64,000 nt of DNA from Muscardinus avellanarius (Eukaryota; Chordata; Mammalia; Rodentia; Gliridae), in assembly GCA_963383645.1 (NCBI GenBank), contig OY726558.1, positions 183,017,634 through 183,081,633 on the forward strand, written 5' to 3'. Each line of letters begins with the position of its first letter. Within the stretch, counting starts at the first letter, position 1. The notes below the pieces were generated by a model, which was not told the origin of the DNA, made no database searches, and was given only the letters and a program-made list of their open reading frames with translations. Positions 62,210-64,000 of this stretch are shown here, in pieces. The translations under genes and the position numbers were made by a program.

Positions 62210-62402
62210 TTTTCTTTTTTTGGGTGGTACTGGGGTTCCTGGAAACCACCTCGACCTCCAGACTACATTCCCAGACCTACTTTATATTTTTATTTGGAAA
62301 CAGGGTCTCTTAAGCCAGCAAGGCTGGCTTTGAACCTGCATGATCCTCCTGTCTCCGCCTCCCAAGCTTGGGGATTACAAGCTTGCGCTACCGTGCCTGA
62401 CT
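62210..62402 (-). mobile_element. Young B1/ID-type SINE
   Basis: GGTGGTACTGGGGTTCCTGG to GCGCTACCGTGCCTGACTC, followed by an 18-T run at about 62404. Confidence 0.88.
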
Positions 62403-62422
62403 CTTTTTTTTTTTTTTTTTTT

Positions 62423-64000
62423 GGCAATTTCATGATTAGAAGATTTGTTCTCATCAGAGATCTAAGCAACCTCAGCACACATTTTTTGGGTGTTGTATTT
62501 GCTACAACTAGTTGGCTGTGGCAGTCCCCACAGCAGCATTCCATGGCCTGTGAGGGCAAATTGTCAGCACATTCAAAGTTTATTTGATCTATGTTTTCTC
62601 CTTTTAATAAAATTTCATCATAAGAACTCAAACTTTTAATCAAAATAATTCATGTGTAGATATTTTTACTAGGCAAACACTGCTATAATTTTTATCTTGA
62701 GCTTTATAGATTAACCAGAAACATAAATGAGAGTAAAAATGTCAAAGTCACTTTTCTTTGATGAAATTTAAAATATATTAGATGTGATATTTTACCTAAG
62801 ACACTAACAATTATTGTGAGAGTCAGAAATATAAAATAAAGAGCTCAATAACCTAAGTTGATTTTCTTTCCCCACATACTAGTGAAAATTTACAAAATAT
62901 TTCTACTTTTTCTTAATTTCTATTAGAGTGAATGAGTGTGTCACACATGCGTTGTGTATGTGTGTGTTTTCTTCTAAAACGATACCCTCAAGAAACTAGC
63001 TCCAGTTTCCATAGCATATTACTAAGCTGTGAAGCAAAACATCCAGTCTGTAATGTTCTGATTATCTGAGAATGAATATTAATATTCTAAACCAAGCACA
63101 TTGTGTCTTGTGTAAAATGCTTTGAGCATTTAAAGTGAACTCTTTGCTGACTCTCTACACAGGGGCTTTTTTCTACAGGAACTGATAGATCAACACACAT
63201 ATTGTAGGCTACCCAGGAGTGCCATGATGAACGCCATGCAAGAAGCACAAATAAAGTTATGTGAGAGCTGAGGATGGGAACACAACTTCCACACAAGAAA
63301 AAATGGTTCTACGAGCCTTTGATATAAATTGGAGACATGGTTAGGGATTAAGAATAAAGTTCTGGGAAGGAACAGCTTAGACAGAGGCAGGAAGATGGGA
63401 AAAGGAAATGACTCGGTTTGGTTTGAATCAAGGGCATATAAAAGGGAACAGTGGAATACAGTTCTTTGAGGTAGGTTGGTGTTCAGCTCACCAAGGACCT
63501 GGAACAGTGGGTTAACTAATGCACAGTAGTGTGTCATTGGGCAGATTCAAAGTGGTTACGAGCAAGTCAGTTAGACTTGACTCTGCCACTCACAGGCTGT
63601 GTGATCAGGCAAATTGCTTTACTCTGAGCCTTGAATTCTTTCATGCAAAAAATGGAGATTATGATTGTCCCTATAGGCTGTAATGTGGATCAGATGAAAC
63701 AAATGAGTGTCAAACATCATAGATACTGACACACTGTATAGTTTTTAAAAGATACTGATAGTAATGTTAATAAATAAAAAGAAGATAGCCTTAGCTTTTG
63801 CATTATATGAAACTCTTAATTCCTGAATTTTCCAAATCATGAAGTGAAATTACCCAATGCCATATGATAGCAGAGTTGACTTATTTTCTATCTTATTACT
63901 AAGATCATCTATCTTGTTTATTTGTAGTTTGGTGCTATTTTTATGTACATGTGTATTATTAATTAATGTGCTTAAATGCAATTTTAGAAGTCTTAAGTCA
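62423..64000. other. Intergenic, possible MIR remnant
   Basis: GACTCTGCCACTCACAGGCT, GTGTGATCAGGCAAATTGCT and ACTCTGAGCCTTGAATTCTT (63575-63645) follow the MIR pattern. No exon is recognised up to the window end. Confidence 0.45.

Noticed and set aside
62147..62643. Frames of 146 (+) and 117 (-) codons
   Set aside because: Both run through a SINE and its poly(T) tract.
63087..64000. First exon of GPC5 near the end of the window
   Set aside because: No CpG island, signal peptide or glypican cysteine pattern is visible; by human spacing the exon should lie beyond the window.

Overview
This is a piece of a mammalian chromosome, most likely from a squirrel (Sciuridae). The short interspersed elements, about three dozen of them, are chimeras: a 7SL/B1-like 5' half is fused to an ID-like, tRNA-derived 3' half ending in 'GGTTCAATCCCCAGTACC'. 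This is the layout known for squirrel SINEs. The microRNA hairpins keep several human-like positions that I remember as different in mouse, which argues against mouse or rat. No protein-coding exon can be supported. The long open frames at 26.7-28.9 kb come from GC richness.

The one clear gene is MIR17HG on the + strand, the non-coding host of the oncogenic miR-17~92 polycistron. A GC-rich, CpG-dense island (about 26.83-28.85 kb) holds the promoter: inverted CCAAT box, GC box, an AT-rich TATA-like/octamer-like element, two E2F-like TTCGCGCC sites, a candidate exon 1 with a splice donor at 27817, and a CATGTG E-box in the putative first intron. The six hairpins mir-17, mir-18a, mir-19a, mir-20a, mir-19b-1 and mir-92a-1 follow at 30301-31090 in the canonical order. 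Poly(A) signals near 33.53-33.59 kb are the likeliest visible 3' end.

Layout: 1-20.5 kb is AT-rich intergenic DNA with many SINEs, microsatellites, an old L1, two MaLR LTRs and two copies of an unclassified LTR in opposite orientation. The stretch 20.54-36.69 kb has no SINE that I can recognise and contains the MIR17HG domain. From 36.7 to 64 kb the sequence is again repeat-rich: several L1 3' ends, one L1 with a twin-priming inversion and its target duplication, another MaLR LTR, an ERV2-like solo LTR inside a SINE, a fold-back SINE pair and long CA/TG tracts. In human and mouse the next gene downstream is GPC5; no GPC5 exon was recognised here.

The cluster gives one primary transcript four seed families (AAAGUGC, AAGGUGC, GUGCAAA, AUUGCAC). 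MYC and E2F are known to drive it, and miR-17/20a repress E2F1 in return. Features were read by eye; repeat edges are approximate unless a target-site duplication is given.
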